NCBI GenBank assembly: GCA_002345025.1
Contig: DDUX01000150.1
Coordinates: 1-17,774 of the forward strand
Direction: 5' to 3'
DNA length: 17,774 bases
Source: Candidatus Accumulibacter iunctus
Lineage (GTDB): Bacteria; Pseudomonadota; Gammaproteobacteria; Burkholderiales; Rhodocyclaceae
Made by a program: the position numbers and the translations under genes. Below, in pieces: positions 1 to 7,847 of the stretch. The notes below the pieces were generated by a model that had not been told where the DNA came from, made no database searches, and saw nothing but the letters and a program-made list of their open reading frames with translations. Each line of letters begins with the position of its first letter. Positions within the stretch are counted from its first letter, which is position 1.

Positions 1-92
1 GGGAAGAAGGAAAGGGAGATGTCCTTGATGATCTGACGCTTGGGCGGAACGATCTTGCTCACGCGCAGCATCGACATGACGTATTGGGCCAT
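1..92 (-). CDS. ettA: Energy-dependent translational throttle protein EttA (ABC-F), N-terminal fragment
   Basis: This is the first 30 codons of a gene that leaves the window at its left edge. The peptide begins MAQYVMSMLRVSKIVPPKRQ and continues through IIKDISLSFFP. This closely matches the conserved start of E. coli EttA as I recall it, where the segment leads directly into the first Walker A loop. EttA is a cytosolic ABC-F ATPase that binds the ribosomal E site and gates entry into elongation according to the ATP/ADP ratio. An AGGA ribosome binding site lies about 9 bases upstream of the ATG at 90-92. The gene is co-directional with gcvTHP-gpx and only 36 bp downstream of the gpx stop, so read-through from that operon is possible. 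Both ABC cassettes lie outside the window. Confidence 0.88.
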   Translation of the reverse strand, partial: MAQYVMSMLRVSKIVPPKRQIIKDISLSFF

Positions 93-128
93 GGGGGAGG
101 GTCCTGCTGAGTCGGAAAGGGCTGCAGT

Positions 129-611
129 CTACAGCATCCCTTCGATGTCCTTCACCAGTTCCTCCGGCGTGGTCGTTGGTGCGTAGCGTTCGATGCGCTC
201 GCCGTCACGGCTGACCAGGAACTTGGTGAAGTTCCACTTGATGCCCTCGCTGCCCAGCAGGCCTGGCGCGGCCTTCTTCAGGTACTGGTAGAGCGGGTGC
301 GCGTGGTCGCCATTGACCTCGATCCTGGCGAACATCGGGAAGCTGACGCCGTAGTTCTTCTCGCAGAAACTGGCGATCTCGCCGGAATCGCCCGGCTCCT
401 GGGCGCCGAACTGGTTGCAGGGAAAGCCGAGAACGACCAGACCGCGCTCCCGATAGCGCTCGTAGAGCGCTTCGAGACCGGCGTACTGCGGCGTGAAGCC
501 GCAGTTGCTGGCGGTGTTGACGATCAGCAGGACCTTGCCGGCGTAGTCGGCCAGCGACTGCGTACCGCCGCCGAGGCGCTCGGCGCTGAACTCGTGGATC
601 GTTGCGCTCAT
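129..611 (-). CDS. Glutathione peroxidase family thiol peroxidase (BtuE/Gpx-like)
   Basis: The 160-residue cytosolic protein reduces hydrogen peroxide and organic hydroperoxides using thiol donors. The Gpx catalytic set is visible: peroxidatic Cys37 in NTASNCGFTPQY, Gln67 in FPCNQFG, and Trp126-Asn127 in IKWNFTKF. The active site is cysteine, not selenocysteine. Cys83 (SFCEKNYGVSFPMF) lies where the resolving cysteine of 2-Cys, thioredoxin-dependent Gpx proteins is found, so thioredoxin may be the true reductant; that is inference. The length is normal for bacterial Gpx. The ATG at 609-611 overlaps the gcvP TGA at 608-610 (ATGA), so translation is probably coupled to gcvP and the gene belongs to the glycine-cleavage operon. 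The same frame stays open upstream inside gcvP, but the Gpx family begins at this Met. Confidence 0.95.
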   Translation of the reverse strand: MSATIHEFSAERLGGGTQSLADYAGKVLLIVNTASNCGFTPQYAGLEALYERYRERGLVVLGFPCNQFGAQEPGDSGEIASFCEKNYGVSFPMFARIEVNGDHAHPLYQYLKKAAPGLLGSEGIKWNFTKFLVSRDGERIERYAPTTTPEELVKDIEGML

Positions 612-3541
612 GTCTTCACTCCGGTGTGGTTGACGGCGTTGAACTCCGCGGACTCGTCGGACTCGTCGACCGGTCCGCAGGAACAGAACAGGTGGCGGTC
701 GCCGTAGACGTCGTCCACGCGATTGACGCTCGGCCAGAACTTGTTCTCCGCCACCCAGGGCAACGGGAAGGCGGCCTGCTGGCGGCTGTACGGTCGCTGC
801 CACTGCTCGTCGACGATATCTGCCTGCGTGTGCGGGGCGCGCTTCAGCGGGTTGTCGTCGGCCGGCCAGTGGCCGATCTCGATCTGGTGGATCTCGTTGC
901 GGATGCTGATCATCGCCGCGATGAAGCGATCGAGTTCGCCTTTCGCTTCCGATTCGGTCGGCTCGACCATCATCGTTCCCGCCACCGGGAAGCTGACCGT
1001 CGGCGCGTGGAAGCCATAGTCCATCAGGCGCTTGGCGATGTCGATCTCGGAAACGCCGCTGGCCGCCTTGAGCGGGCGGATGTCGAGGATGCACTCGTGC
1101 GCGACGCGGCCGTTCCTGCCGGTGTACAGCACCGGGTAGTGCGGTTGCAGCCGCGCGCCGATGTAGTTGGCGTTGAGGATCGCCACTTCGGTGGCGCGTG
1201 TCAGTCCGCTGCCGCCCATCATCGCGATGTACATCCAGGAGATCGGCAGGATCGAAGCCGAGCCCCATGGCGCCGCGGCAACCGCGCCCTGGCCGCGGTG
1301 CGGCCCGGCGACCGGCTGCACGCAGTGGTTGGCCATGAACGGCGCCAGATGCGCCTTGAGCCCGATCGGACCCATTCCCGGACCGCCACCACCATGCGGG
1401 ATGCAGAACGTCTTGTGCAGGTTCATGTGGCTGACGTCGGCACCGATCAGCGCCGGCGAGGTCAGGCCGACCTGGGCGTTGAGGTTGGCGCCGTCCATAT
1501 AGACCTGGCCGCCGTGCTGGTGCACGATGGCGCAGATGTCGCGGATCGCTTCCTCGAAGACGCCGTGCGTCGATGGATAGGTGATCATCAGGCAGGCGAG
1601 GCTGGCGGCATGCTGCGCCGCCTTCGCCGCCAGGTCGGCGACGTCGATGTTGCCGGATTCGTCGCAGTCCACGACCACCACCCGCATGCCGCACATCTGC
1701 GCCGTGGCGGGATTGGTGCCATGCGCCGATTTCGGGATCAGGCAGACGTTGCGCCGGCCGTCGCCACGGCTGGCGTGATAGCGGGCAATCGACACCAGAC
1801 CGGCGTACTCGCCCTGGGCTCCCGAGTTCGGCTGCAGGCAGATGGCGTCGAAACCGGTGATCGCCTTCAGCCAAGCCTCCAGGTCGCCGATCATCTGCAG
1901 GTAGCCCTGCGCCTGATCGAGCGGGGCGAAGGGGTGAATGTCGCTGAACTCCGGCCAGGTGATCGGGATCATCTCGCTGCTGGCGTTGAGCTTCATGGTG
2001 CAGGAGCCGAGCGAGATCATCGAATGGTCGAGGGCCAGATCCCGGTTCTGCAGCTTCTTGAGATAGCGCAGCATCTGGTGCTCGGTGTGGTGGGTGTTGA
2101 ACACCGGGTGCGTCAGGATGGCGTCCTGACGCAGCAGCGACGCCGGCAGGAACGGGTCGGCCCGCCGCAGTTGCTCGTCGAGCCCTTCGATGTCGGCATC
2201 GACGCCGGCGATCAGCCGGATCAGCGCAGCGACGTCGGCACGCGTCGTCTTCTCGTTGATGGCGATGGCGACGGCGTCGGCGGAAACGAGGCGCAGGTTG
2301 TAGCCGGCGTCGGCGGCGGCCGTCACGACCGCCGCTGCGCGGCCGGCCAGCCGCAGGCGAACGGTGTCGAAAAAGTGCCGGCTGCTCAGCTCGATCCCGG
2401 CTTGGCGCAGGCCTTCGGCGAGCAGGGCGGCGAGCCGGTGGATGCGGCCGGCGATGCTGCGCAGTCCCTGCGGGCCGTGGTAGACGGCGTACATGCCGGC
2501 GATGTTGGCGAGCAGCACCTGCGAGGTGCAGATGTTCGAATTGGCCTTTTCCCGCCGGATGTGCTGTTCACGGGTCTGCAGCGCCATGCGCAGCGCGCGC
2601 TTGCCGCGTGCATCGACCGAGACGCCGATGATGCGGCCGGGGACGGCGCGCTTGTACTCGTCTCGGGTGGCAAAGAAGGCGGCGTGCGGGCCGCCAAAAC
2701 CGAGCGGGACGCCAAAGCGTTGCGCCGAGCCGAGCGCGATGTCGGCGCCCATCTCGCCGGGCGAGCGGAGCAGAACCAGCGCCATCAGGTCGGCGGCGAC
2801 GGCGACGACGCCACCGCGTGCCTTGACGGCGGCGATCTGTGCACTGAGGTCGGCGACCTCGCCGGCGTCGTCCGGATACTGGAAGAGCGCGCCGAAGACC
2901 TCGTGCAGCGCCGCTTCGGCGGGAGTGCCGAAGACCAGTTCGAAGCCGAACCAGGCGGCGCGCGTGCGCAGCACGTCGACGGTCTGCGGGAAGCACGCTG
3001 CGTCTACGAAGTAGCGTTGCGCTGCCGACTTGCTGACGCGGCGCGCCATGCTCATCGCCTCGGCGGCCGCTGTCGCTTCGTCGAGCAGCGAAGCGTTGGC
3101 GAGCTCGAGGCCGGTGAGGTCGATCACCATCTGCTGGTAGTTGAGCAGCGCCTCCAGCCGCCCCTGCGCGAGTTCCGCCTGGTAGGGTGTATAGGCGGTG
3201 TACCAGCCGGGGTTCTCGAGCAGGTTGCGCAGCACGACCGCTGGCGTCACGCTGTCGGCGTAGCCCATGCCGATCAGCGAATGCCGCCGGTGGTTGCGGC
3301 CGGCGATTGCCTGCAGCGCGGCGAGTGCCTCGATCTCGCTGCGCGGCCCGGCGAGCGCAAGCGGTGCGGCCAGCCGGATCGCCGCCGGTACCGTCTGCGC
3401 GACGAGTTCGGCGAGGCTGGAAACGCCGATGCTGGCCAGCATGCTGGCGATTTCGCTGGCGTTGGGGCCGATGTGGCGGCCGACGAAGTCGTCGCTCTGT
3501 TCGAGAGCCGCGAGCGGCGGCGAGGGGGGCGTGGCATCCAT
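608..3541 (-). CDS. gcvP: Glycine dehydrogenase (decarboxylating), P protein of the glycine cleavage system
   Basis: The PLP enzyme decarboxylates glycine and passes the aminomethyl group to the lipoyl arm of GcvH. The 977-residue protein is the single-chain (fused alpha-beta) form usual in proteobacteria. An N-terminal half contains FVGRHIGPN near residue 18 and the NICTSQVLLAN block. A C-terminal half carries the PLP-binding Lys710 within MNLHKTFCIPHGGGGPGMGP. SLGSCTMKLNA and the glycine-rich loop are also intact. The ATG at 3539-3541 has a GGAAG ribosome binding site 7 bases upstream and follows gcvH by 27 bp. The stop overlaps the gpx start by 4 bp. It is regulated with gcvT and gcvH from the upstream glycine riboswitch. 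A 1,120-codon open frame on the opposite strand is a GC-codon shadow of this gene. Confidence 0.98.
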   Translation of the reverse strand: MDATPPSPPLAALEQSDDFVGRHIGPNASEIASMLASIGVSSLAELVAQTVPAAIRLAAPLALAGPRSEIEALAALQAIAGRNHRRHSLIGMGYADSVTPAVVLRNLLENPGWYTAYTPYQAELAQGRLEALLNYQQMVIDLTGLELANASLLDEATAAAEAMSMARRVSKSAAQRYFVDAACFPQTVDVLRTRAAWFGFELVFGTPAEAALHEVFGALFQYPDDAGEVADLSAQIAAVKARGGVVAVAADLMALVLLRSPGEMGADIALGSAQRFGVPLGFGGPHAAFFATRDEYKRAVPGRIIGVSVDARGKRALRMALQTREQHIRREKANSNICTSQVLLANIAGMYAVYHGPQGLRSIAGRIHRLAALLAEGLRQAGIELSSRHFFDTVRLRLAGRAAAVVTAAADAGYNLRLVSADAVAIAINEKTTRADVAALIRLIAGVDADIEGLDEQLRRADPFLPASLLRQDAILTHPVFNTHHTEHQMLRYLKKLQNRDLALDHSMISLGSCTMKLNASSEMIPITWPEFSDIHPFAPLDQAQGYLQMIGDLEAWLKAITGFDAICLQPNSGAQGEYAGLVSIARYHASRGDGRRNVCLIPKSAHGTNPATAQMCGMRVVVVDCDESGNIDVADLAAKAAQHAASLACLMITYPSTHGVFEEAIRDICAIVHQHGGQVYMDGANLNAQVGLTSPALIGADVSHMNLHKTFCIPHGGGGPGMGPIGLKAHLAPFMANHCVQPVAGPHRGQGAVAAAPWGSASILPISWMYIAMMGGSGLTRATEVAILNANYIGARLQPHYPVLYTGRNGRVAHECILDIRPLKAASGVSEIDIAKRLMDYGFHAPTVSFPVAGTMMVEPTESEAKGELDRFIAAMISIRNEIHQIEIGHWPADDNPLKRAPHTQADIVDEQWQRPYSRQQAAFPLPWVAENKFWPSVNRVDDVYGDRHLFCSCGPVDESDESAEFNAVNHTGVKT

Positions 3542-3568
3542 GGTGTCTTCCGGTGGTTCGCGCGGCGT

Positions 3569-3952
3569 CTAGGCGGCGGCAACGATCTCTTGGTAAGCGG
3601 CAGCGTCGAGCAGGTTGTCGAGGTCGCCGACGGCGGCCGGCCGCATCCTGAACAGCCAGGCAGCGTAGGCGTCCTGGTTGACCAGCTCGGGTGCGTTGGC
3701 CAGCGCCTCATTGCCCTCGATGACGGTTCCCGCCAGCGGCGCGTAGACGTCGGCAGCCGCCTTGACCGATTCGACGACCGCGGCTTCCTGCTCGGCAGCC
3801 AGCTCGCGCCCCGGCTCGGGCAGCTCGATGAAGACGAGGTCACCGAGCAGCTCCTGCGCATGGTCGGTGATGCCGACGCTGATCGTGCCGTCGGCTTCCA
3901 GGCGGACCCACTCGTGGCTGCGGGTGTACTTGAGGTCGGTCGGGATGTTCAC
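3569..3952 (-). CDS. gcvH: Glycine cleavage system H protein (lipoyl carrier)
   Basis: The 127-residue protein shuttles the aminomethyl intermediate between the P, T and L proteins on a lipoyl-lysine arm. The predicted lipoylated residue is Lys64 in VVESVKAAADVYAP, the standard motif. Other family features are present: the N-terminal TRSHEWVR, and GITDHAQELLGDLVFIELP. I place the start at a GTG (3950-3952) because it gives the expected N-terminus (MNIPTDLKYTRSHEW) and has a strong AGGAGA ribosome binding site a few bases upstream. The frame is open further upstream inside gcvT, but that extension has no family support. The gene lies 49 bp downstream of gcvT and 27 bp upstream of gcvP. Confidence 0.96.
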   Translation of the reverse strand: MNIPTDLKYTRSHEWVRLEADGTISVGITDHAQELLGDLVFIELPEPGRELAAEQEAAVVESVKAAADVYAPLAGTVIEGNEALANAPELVNQDAYAAWLFRMRPAAVGDLDNLLDAAAYQEIVAAA

Positions 3953-4001
3953 TTTCTCTCCTGATGGGTTGAAGCGGGGCTGGCCGATGGCCAGGTCGGA
4001 A

Positions 4002-5090
4002 TCAAACGAGGATGCTGCCGTTCCTGACGAAGCACGGCTTGACGACGCGTGCCGCCAGCAGCTTTTCGCGCACGCGGACCTGAACGATGTCGCCGACCGC
4101 CGCAGCCAGCGGCAGGCGGGCGAGGGCGATCGCCCGTTGCAGCGTCGGCGAGAAGCTGCCGCTGGTGATTTCGCCCGCGCCGTGCGCGCTCTCGACCTGC
4201 TGATGGGCGCGCAGGACGCCGCGGTCGATGAGCAGCAGGCCGAGGAAGCCGTACCGCTGCGGTCTCGCCAGCAACGCGGTCTTGCCGACGAAGTCGCGCG
4301 GCGCAGCGAGGTCGACGGTCCAGGCGAGGCCGGCATCGAGCGGCGACACGCTCTCGTCCATGTCTTGGCCATAGAGATTCATCCCGGCCTCGAGGCGCAG
4401 CGTGTCGCGCGCACCGAGACCGCAGGGCTGTGCGCCGGCGTCGGCAAGGCGGTTCCACAGGCTGACGGCCTGCGCCGCCGGCAGCGTGATCTCGTAGCCG
4501 TCCTCGCCGGTGTAGCCGGTGCGGGCGATCAGGTGCTCACCAACGCTGGCGGCGAAAAAGGGCTTCAGCCCGGCGCAGGCGGGCTGGCATTCGGGCAGCA
4601 CCTGCCCGACCTTCTGCCGCGCCTGCGGACCCTGCACGGCGATCATCGCCAGCGCGCCTTCACCTTCCCGGCGGGCGCTGATCGTCACCGCCAGGCCCCA
4701 CTCGTCGCGGCGGGCAGTCATCCAGCGCAGGTCGTTGGCGGCCGTCGCGGCGTTGATGACGACGCGGAAGTCGTTCTCGGCGAGGTGGTAGACGATGAGG
4801 TCGTCGATGACGCCACCGGCTTCGTTGAGCATCGTGCTGTAGAGGGCCTTGCCGGGAAGCTGCAGGCGGTCGACGTTGTTGGCCAGCAGCCGCCGCAGGA
4901 AGGCGCGCGCATCGCTGCCGCGGACGTCGACGGCGCACATGTGCGAGACGTCGAACATGCCGGCATCGCCGCGCACCGCATGGTGTTCCTCGATCTGCGA
5001 GCCATAGTGCAGGGGCATCTCCCAGCCACCAAAATCGACCATTCGCGCGCCGCGCCGACGGTGCTCTTCGTTGAGGACGGTTTTCTGCAT
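4002..5090 (-). CDS. gcvT: Aminomethyltransferase, T protein of the glycine cleavage system
   Basis: The 362-residue tetrahydrofolate-dependent enzyme releases ammonia from the aminomethyl-lipoyl GcvH and makes 5,10-methylene-THF. The family signatures are intact: GARMVDFGGWEMPLHYGSQ near the N-terminus, MFDVSHM at residues 45-51, the catalytic aspartate region GGVIDDLIVY (Asp96/Asp97), TGYTGEDGYE, GLGARDTLRLEAGMNLYG, and the C-terminal ITSGSFSPTL block. The length and the N-terminus (MQKTVLNEEHRRRGARMVDF) match the family and fix the ATG at 5088-5090. The frame stays open further upstream across the riboswitch region and should not be counted as coding. The ribosome binding site is weak (an ACGGA-like stretch). 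It is the first gene of the operon, about 48 bases downstream of the terminator U tract. Confidence 0.97.
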   Translation of the reverse strand: MQKTVLNEEHRRRGARMVDFGGWEMPLHYGSQIEEHHAVRGDAGMFDVSHMCAVDVRGSDARAFLRRLLANNVDRLQLPGKALYSTMLNEAGGVIDDLIVYHLAENDFRVVINAATAANDLRWMTARRDEWGLAVTISARREGEGALAMIAVQGPQARQKVGQVLPECQPACAGLKPFFAASVGEHLIARTGYTGEDGYEITLPAAQAVSLWNRLADAGAQPCGLGARDTLRLEAGMNLYGQDMDESVSPLDAGLAWTVDLAAPRDFVGKTALLARPQRYGFLGLLLIDRGVLRAHQQVESAHGAGEITSGSFSPTLQRAIALARLPLAAAVGDIVQVRVREKLLAARVVKPCFVRNGSILV

Positions 5091-5137
5091 CGTATCAATC
5101 CGTAACAGGAATGTGTTGAAGTGGATTCCAGAAGCGG

Positions 5138-5168
5138 AAAAGGGGCGAACTCGCATCGAGTCCACCCC
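5138..5168 (-). terminator. Intrinsic terminator, probable expression platform of the glycine riboswitch
   Basis: Read on the minus strand, GGGGUGGACUCG (5168-5157) pairs with CGAGUUCGCCCC (5153-5142) across a 3-base AUG loop. That gives 12 continuous pairs, two of them G-U, followed directly by UUUU (5141-5138). It lies between the second glycine aptamer and gcvT, inside the leader. The 5' arm shares bases with the 3' end of aptamer II (the AGAGGGG segment), so aptamer closure and terminator formation look mutually exclusive. By analogy with known glycine riboswitches, glycine binding would favour read-through into gcvTHP. The pairing was done by hand and the direction of control is inferred. 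Confidence 0.75.
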
Positions 5169-5350
5169 TCTGTCCATGTACCTGAGAGATTGTCTGGCCG
5201 ACACGGTGCAGCACGGTCGTCCTGGCCCCATCGGTGGGCGCCTCGCAAAGCGGGCGCCGCTCTCCAGAGTTCATTGCACGAACGGTCCTCTTGCCTGAGC
5301 GTTTCCGGGTGGATTGCGCCTTCGGCGACGGCAGTGCCGCTCTCTCCCAT
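5162..5350 (-). promoter_or_regulatory. Tandem glycine riboswitch (two aptamers) upstream of gcvT
   Basis: On the minus strand the leader contains the hallmark glycine-aptamer segments twice. Aptamer I (about 5350-5260) has GGGAGAG, GCCGAAGGCGCAA, GGAAACGCUCAGGCAAGAGG and the closing CUCUGGAGAG at 5269-5260. Aptamer II (about 5265-5162) follows immediately with the CACCGAUGGGGCC core and ends with AAUCUCUCAGGUACAUGGAC and AGAGGGG. The short linker is characteristic of cooperative tandem glycine riboswitches that control glycine cleavage operons. The position, just after the promoter and about 70 bases before the gcvT start, fits control of gcvTHP-gpx by cytosolic glycine. The aptamer boundaries are approximate. 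Confidence 0.93.
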
Positions 5351-5360
5351 TCGCGGCGAG

Positions 5361-5390
5361 ACTATAGCGCGCGGCGAACCCTGGCCGCAA
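5361..5390 (-). promoter_or_regulatory. Sigma-70-type promoter of the gcvTHP operon
   Basis: On the minus strand TTGCGG (5390-5385) and TATAGT (5366-5361) are separated by 18 bp, resembling the -35 and -10 consensus. A start about 7 bases downstream of the -10 falls near 5354, directly ahead of the first riboswitch aptamer at about 5350. This agreement in position supports the call. Sequence alone does not show whether a GcvA-type regulator binds upstream. Confidence 0.65.
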
Positions 5391-5474
5391 GCCGTCGCTG
5401 ATGGTCGCTGCGGCCGCGTGCTAGACTGACGACGATTCGAGACGACCCTGAGGCAACCCGCCGAGCGCCATGCC

Positions 5475-5570
5475 ATGAATGCCGAACCATCGGTCACCGC
5501 CAGCGAAGTCGCCCGGCAACCGGGTGTCGCCATGGTCGACACATACCCGGCGCGGACGGAACACGCATGA
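5475..5570 (+). CDS. Possible 31-residue leader or remnant ORF ahead of hsdR
   Basis: A short frame begins at ATG 5475 (MNAEPSVTASEVARQPGVAM) and ends with TGA at 5568-5570, which overlaps the hsdR ATG (ATGA). The stop-start overlap is typical of a coupled upstream cistron, but I recognise no family and see no convincing ribosome binding site or promoter. The TASEVARQPGV stretch faintly resembles the first helix of a helix-turn-helix, which is too little to assign a function. It could be the tail of a deleted upstream gene, a leader peptide, or chance. The wider gap 5391-5566, between the gcv promoter and hsdR, holds nothing else I can support. Confidence 0.2.
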   Translation: MNAEPSVTASEVARQPGVAMVDTYPARTEHA

Positions 5571-6607
5571 CACCGGAAGCCAAGGCACGGCAGCAGATTG
5601 ACGAGAAGCTGGAGCAGGCCGGCTGGGTCATCCAGGACATGAAGCAGCTCAATCTGGCGGCAGGCATGGGCGTTGCCGTGCGCGAATACCCCACCGACAG
5701 TGGCTTGGCCGACTACGTCCTGTTCGTCAACCGCCAGGCGGTAGGCGTGATTGAAGCCAAGAAGGACAGCGCCGGCGAAAACCTGACCGCCACCGAAGCC
5801 CAGACCGAGCGCTACGCTACCGCCAATCTCAAATGGCGCCAAGACAACACGCCCCTGCGCTTTCTGTGCGAGGCCACCGGCCAGATCATCCGCTTCACCG
5901 ACAACGCCGACCCCACGCCGCGTTCGCGCGAAATCTTCCATTTCTTCAAGCCCGAAACGCTGGCCTCCTGGCTGACGCAGCCTGACACACTGCGCCGCCG
6001 TCTGGTCGAGCAAATGCCCGCGCTGCCAGAAAAGAACCTGCGCGACTGCCAGATCAGCGCCGTCACGGGGCTGGAGAAGTCGCTTGCGCTGAACAAACCC
6101 CGCGCCCTCGTGCACATGGCCACCGGCGCCGGCAAGACCTTCACCGCCATCACCTCGGTCTATCGCCTGCTCAAGTTCGGCGGCGCCAAGCGGATCCTGT
6201 TTCTGGTCGATACCCGCAACCTCGGCAAACAGGCCCATCAGGAGTTCATGGCCTACACGCCGCCGGACGATGGCCGCAAGTTCACCGAGCTCTACAACGT
6301 GCAGCGGCTGGCCTCACCCAGCATCGACCCGCACGCGCAGGTGTGCATCAGCACTATCCAGCGCATGTACTCGATCCTGAGCGGCGAGCCCATTGACGAA
6401 TCGGCCGAAGATGTCTCGCTCAACGAAGTGCAGCAAACCGTCAAACAGGAAAAGTTCGTCCGCTACAACCCGGCTGTGCCGGTGGAAAGCTTCGACTTCA
6501 TCATCATCGACGAGTGCCACCGCAGCATCTACAACCTGTGGAAGCAGGTGCTCGATCGCCACCGGCACAGACGTGAAGCCGCTGGAAGTGCTGCTGTTCA
6601 TGCGTGA
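5567..6607 (+). pseudogene. hsdR: Type I restriction endonuclease subunit R, N-terminal part (gene broken by internal deletion)
   Basis: This open frame encodes the first half of an HsdR motor-nuclease, which translocates DNA and cleaves unmodified invaders. The N-terminal PD-(D/E)xK nuclease is visible as GLADYVLF (Asp49) and VIEAKK (Glu63, Lys65). Helicase motif I is MATGAGKT (about residues 184-191). Motif II is IIIDECHRS (DECH at 315-318). Authentic HsdR sequence continues to about Asp330 (YNLWKQVLD). After that the frame reads 16 unrelated residues to a stop at 6605-6607. The correct downstream sequence resumes in another frame at 6555 (IATGTDVKPLEVLLFMRD). The lost segment would carry helicase motif III and much of RecA domain 2. 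The start is ATG 5567, with a purine-rich GGACGGAA upstream. The gene is probably non-functional. Confidence 0.85.
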
Positions 6608-7787
6608 CGTACGCAGCAAGGGCTACTACGAACAGATGAAGGGCCGGGGTGTGCGCAGCCTGGATGGCGACAGCCTCAGGCGCGTCAGCAACAGTGCCGA
6701 CGGCGCCAAGACCCGCTTCGTGCTGATCGACGCCGTGGGCGTGGAGAAGTCCCTCAAGACCGAAAGCCGCCCGCTGGAGAAGAAGCCCGGCGTGGCGCTG
6801 CAGGACCTGCTGCAAGGCGTGGCGATGGGCAGCCGCGACGACGACACCGTGCTCTCGCTCGCCAACCGTCTGGTGCGCCTCGCCAAGCAACTGGACGACA
6901 AGACGCAGGCGCGCATCGAGAAGGCGAGCGGTGGCATCCCGCTGGCTGAACTGGGCAAGGGATTGATTGCCGCGCTGAACCCCGATGCCATCGTGCAAAC
7001 CGCGCTGGCCACCGCCCAGGCCAAGGGAATCACCCGTTCGGAAGACACCCTGCTGCCGGAAGAGCTTGAAGCCGCCCGCTTGATGCGCGTGGCCGCCGCT
7101 TGCGCGCCCTTTGACAAACCTGAATTGCGCGACGAGATCGAAAGCGCCCGCCGTGAGCGCGAGCAGCTCATCGACCACATCAACCTCGATCAGGTGACCT
7201 TCGCGGGCTTCAGCGAACAGGCCGAGGCGCAGGCCAAAGCGGTCATTCAGAGCTTCGCCGACTACCTGAAACAGCACAGGGACGAAATCGCCGCGCTGGA
7301 CTTCTTCTACCAGCAGCCCTGGCAGCGCCGCGCGTTGACCTTCGACATGATCGAAGACCTGCACGAACGCTTGAGCAAGCCGCCGCTGATGCTGACCACC
7401 GAGCGCCTGTGGAGCGCCTATGCCCGCGTGCAGGCAAGTCAGGTGAAAGGTACCGACCGCAAACGTCAGCTCACTGATCTGGTGTCGCTGGTGCGCTTTG
7501 CGCTCGGGCTGGAGGGCGAACTCAAACCCTTCGCCGACGAAGTCGACAAGCGCTTCCAGGCCTGGATCTTCCGCCACAACGCCCAGCGCGGCACCGCGTT
7601 CACGCCCGAGCAGACCGAATGGCTGCGGCTGATTAAGGACCACATCGCCAGCAGCTGCAGCATCAGCCGGGACGACTTTGATTACGCGGATCTGGCTGGC
7701 AAGGGTGGCCTGCAGAAGGCGTGGGGGCTGTTCGGCAAGGAGCTGGATGCCCTGATGGACGAGATGAATGAGGAGTTGGTCGCTTGA
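6555..7787 (+). pseudogene. hsdR: Type I restriction endonuclease subunit R, C-terminal part (out of frame with the N-terminal part)
   Basis: From 6555 the +1-shifted frame reads IATGTDVKPLEVLLFMRDV and YYEQMKGRGVRSL. These correspond to motifs V and VI of the HsdR helicase. The usual C-terminal helical region follows (LQDLLQGV, DFFYQQPWQRRALTFDMI, GLQKAWGLFGKELDALMDEM) to a normal end, EELVA, with TGA at 7785-7787. About 410 residues are preserved without further stops, so the break is recent or the tail is expressed separately. An internal ATG at 6600 is in frame but has no clear ribosome binding site. The fusion point (6551-6560) shares the trinucleotide GAT with both expected parental sequences, as in a microhomology-mediated deletion. 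An assembly collapse could look the same. Confidence 0.82.
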
Positions 7788-7847
7788 CTATCTTTTTTTA
7801 TCCTTGATTTGATAAAATATCAAAAACAAGATAACTGGAGATGGTTC
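7788..7847 (+). promoter_or_regulatory. AT-rich intergenic region with palindrome, likely promoter/operator of the downstream ATPase gene
   Basis: This 60-bp gap is conspicuously AT-rich in a GC-rich window. It holds a perfect 7+7 inverted repeat, TTTGATA (7808-7814) and TATCAAA (7818-7824), with a 3-base spacer. TTGACT at 7784-7789 could act as a -35 element with TTTGAT at 7808-7813 as a -10 (18-bp spacing), which would put the palindrome over the -10 box. A GGAG ribosome binding site at 7837-7840 serves the ATG at 7848. These features suggest that the ATPase is transcribed from its own, possibly repressed or autoregulated, promoter. No regulator is identified. Confidence 0.45.

Noticed and set aside
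602..3964. 1,120-codon open frame on the plus strand antisense to gcvP
   Set aside because: It mirrors gcvP codons in a GC-rich genome, is very rich in Arg, Val, Asp and Gly with no recognisable domain, and gcvP on the other strand is unambiguous.
4718..6238. 506-codon minus-strand frame running from inside hsdR through the riboswitch into gcvT
   Set aside because: It crosses a promoter, riboswitch and terminator and is antisense to clear HsdR sequence; the translation shows no domain.
6504..7643. 379-codon minus-strand frame antisense to hsdR
   Set aside because: It is a shadow of the HsdR C-terminal coding sequence, with no family features or ribosome binding site.
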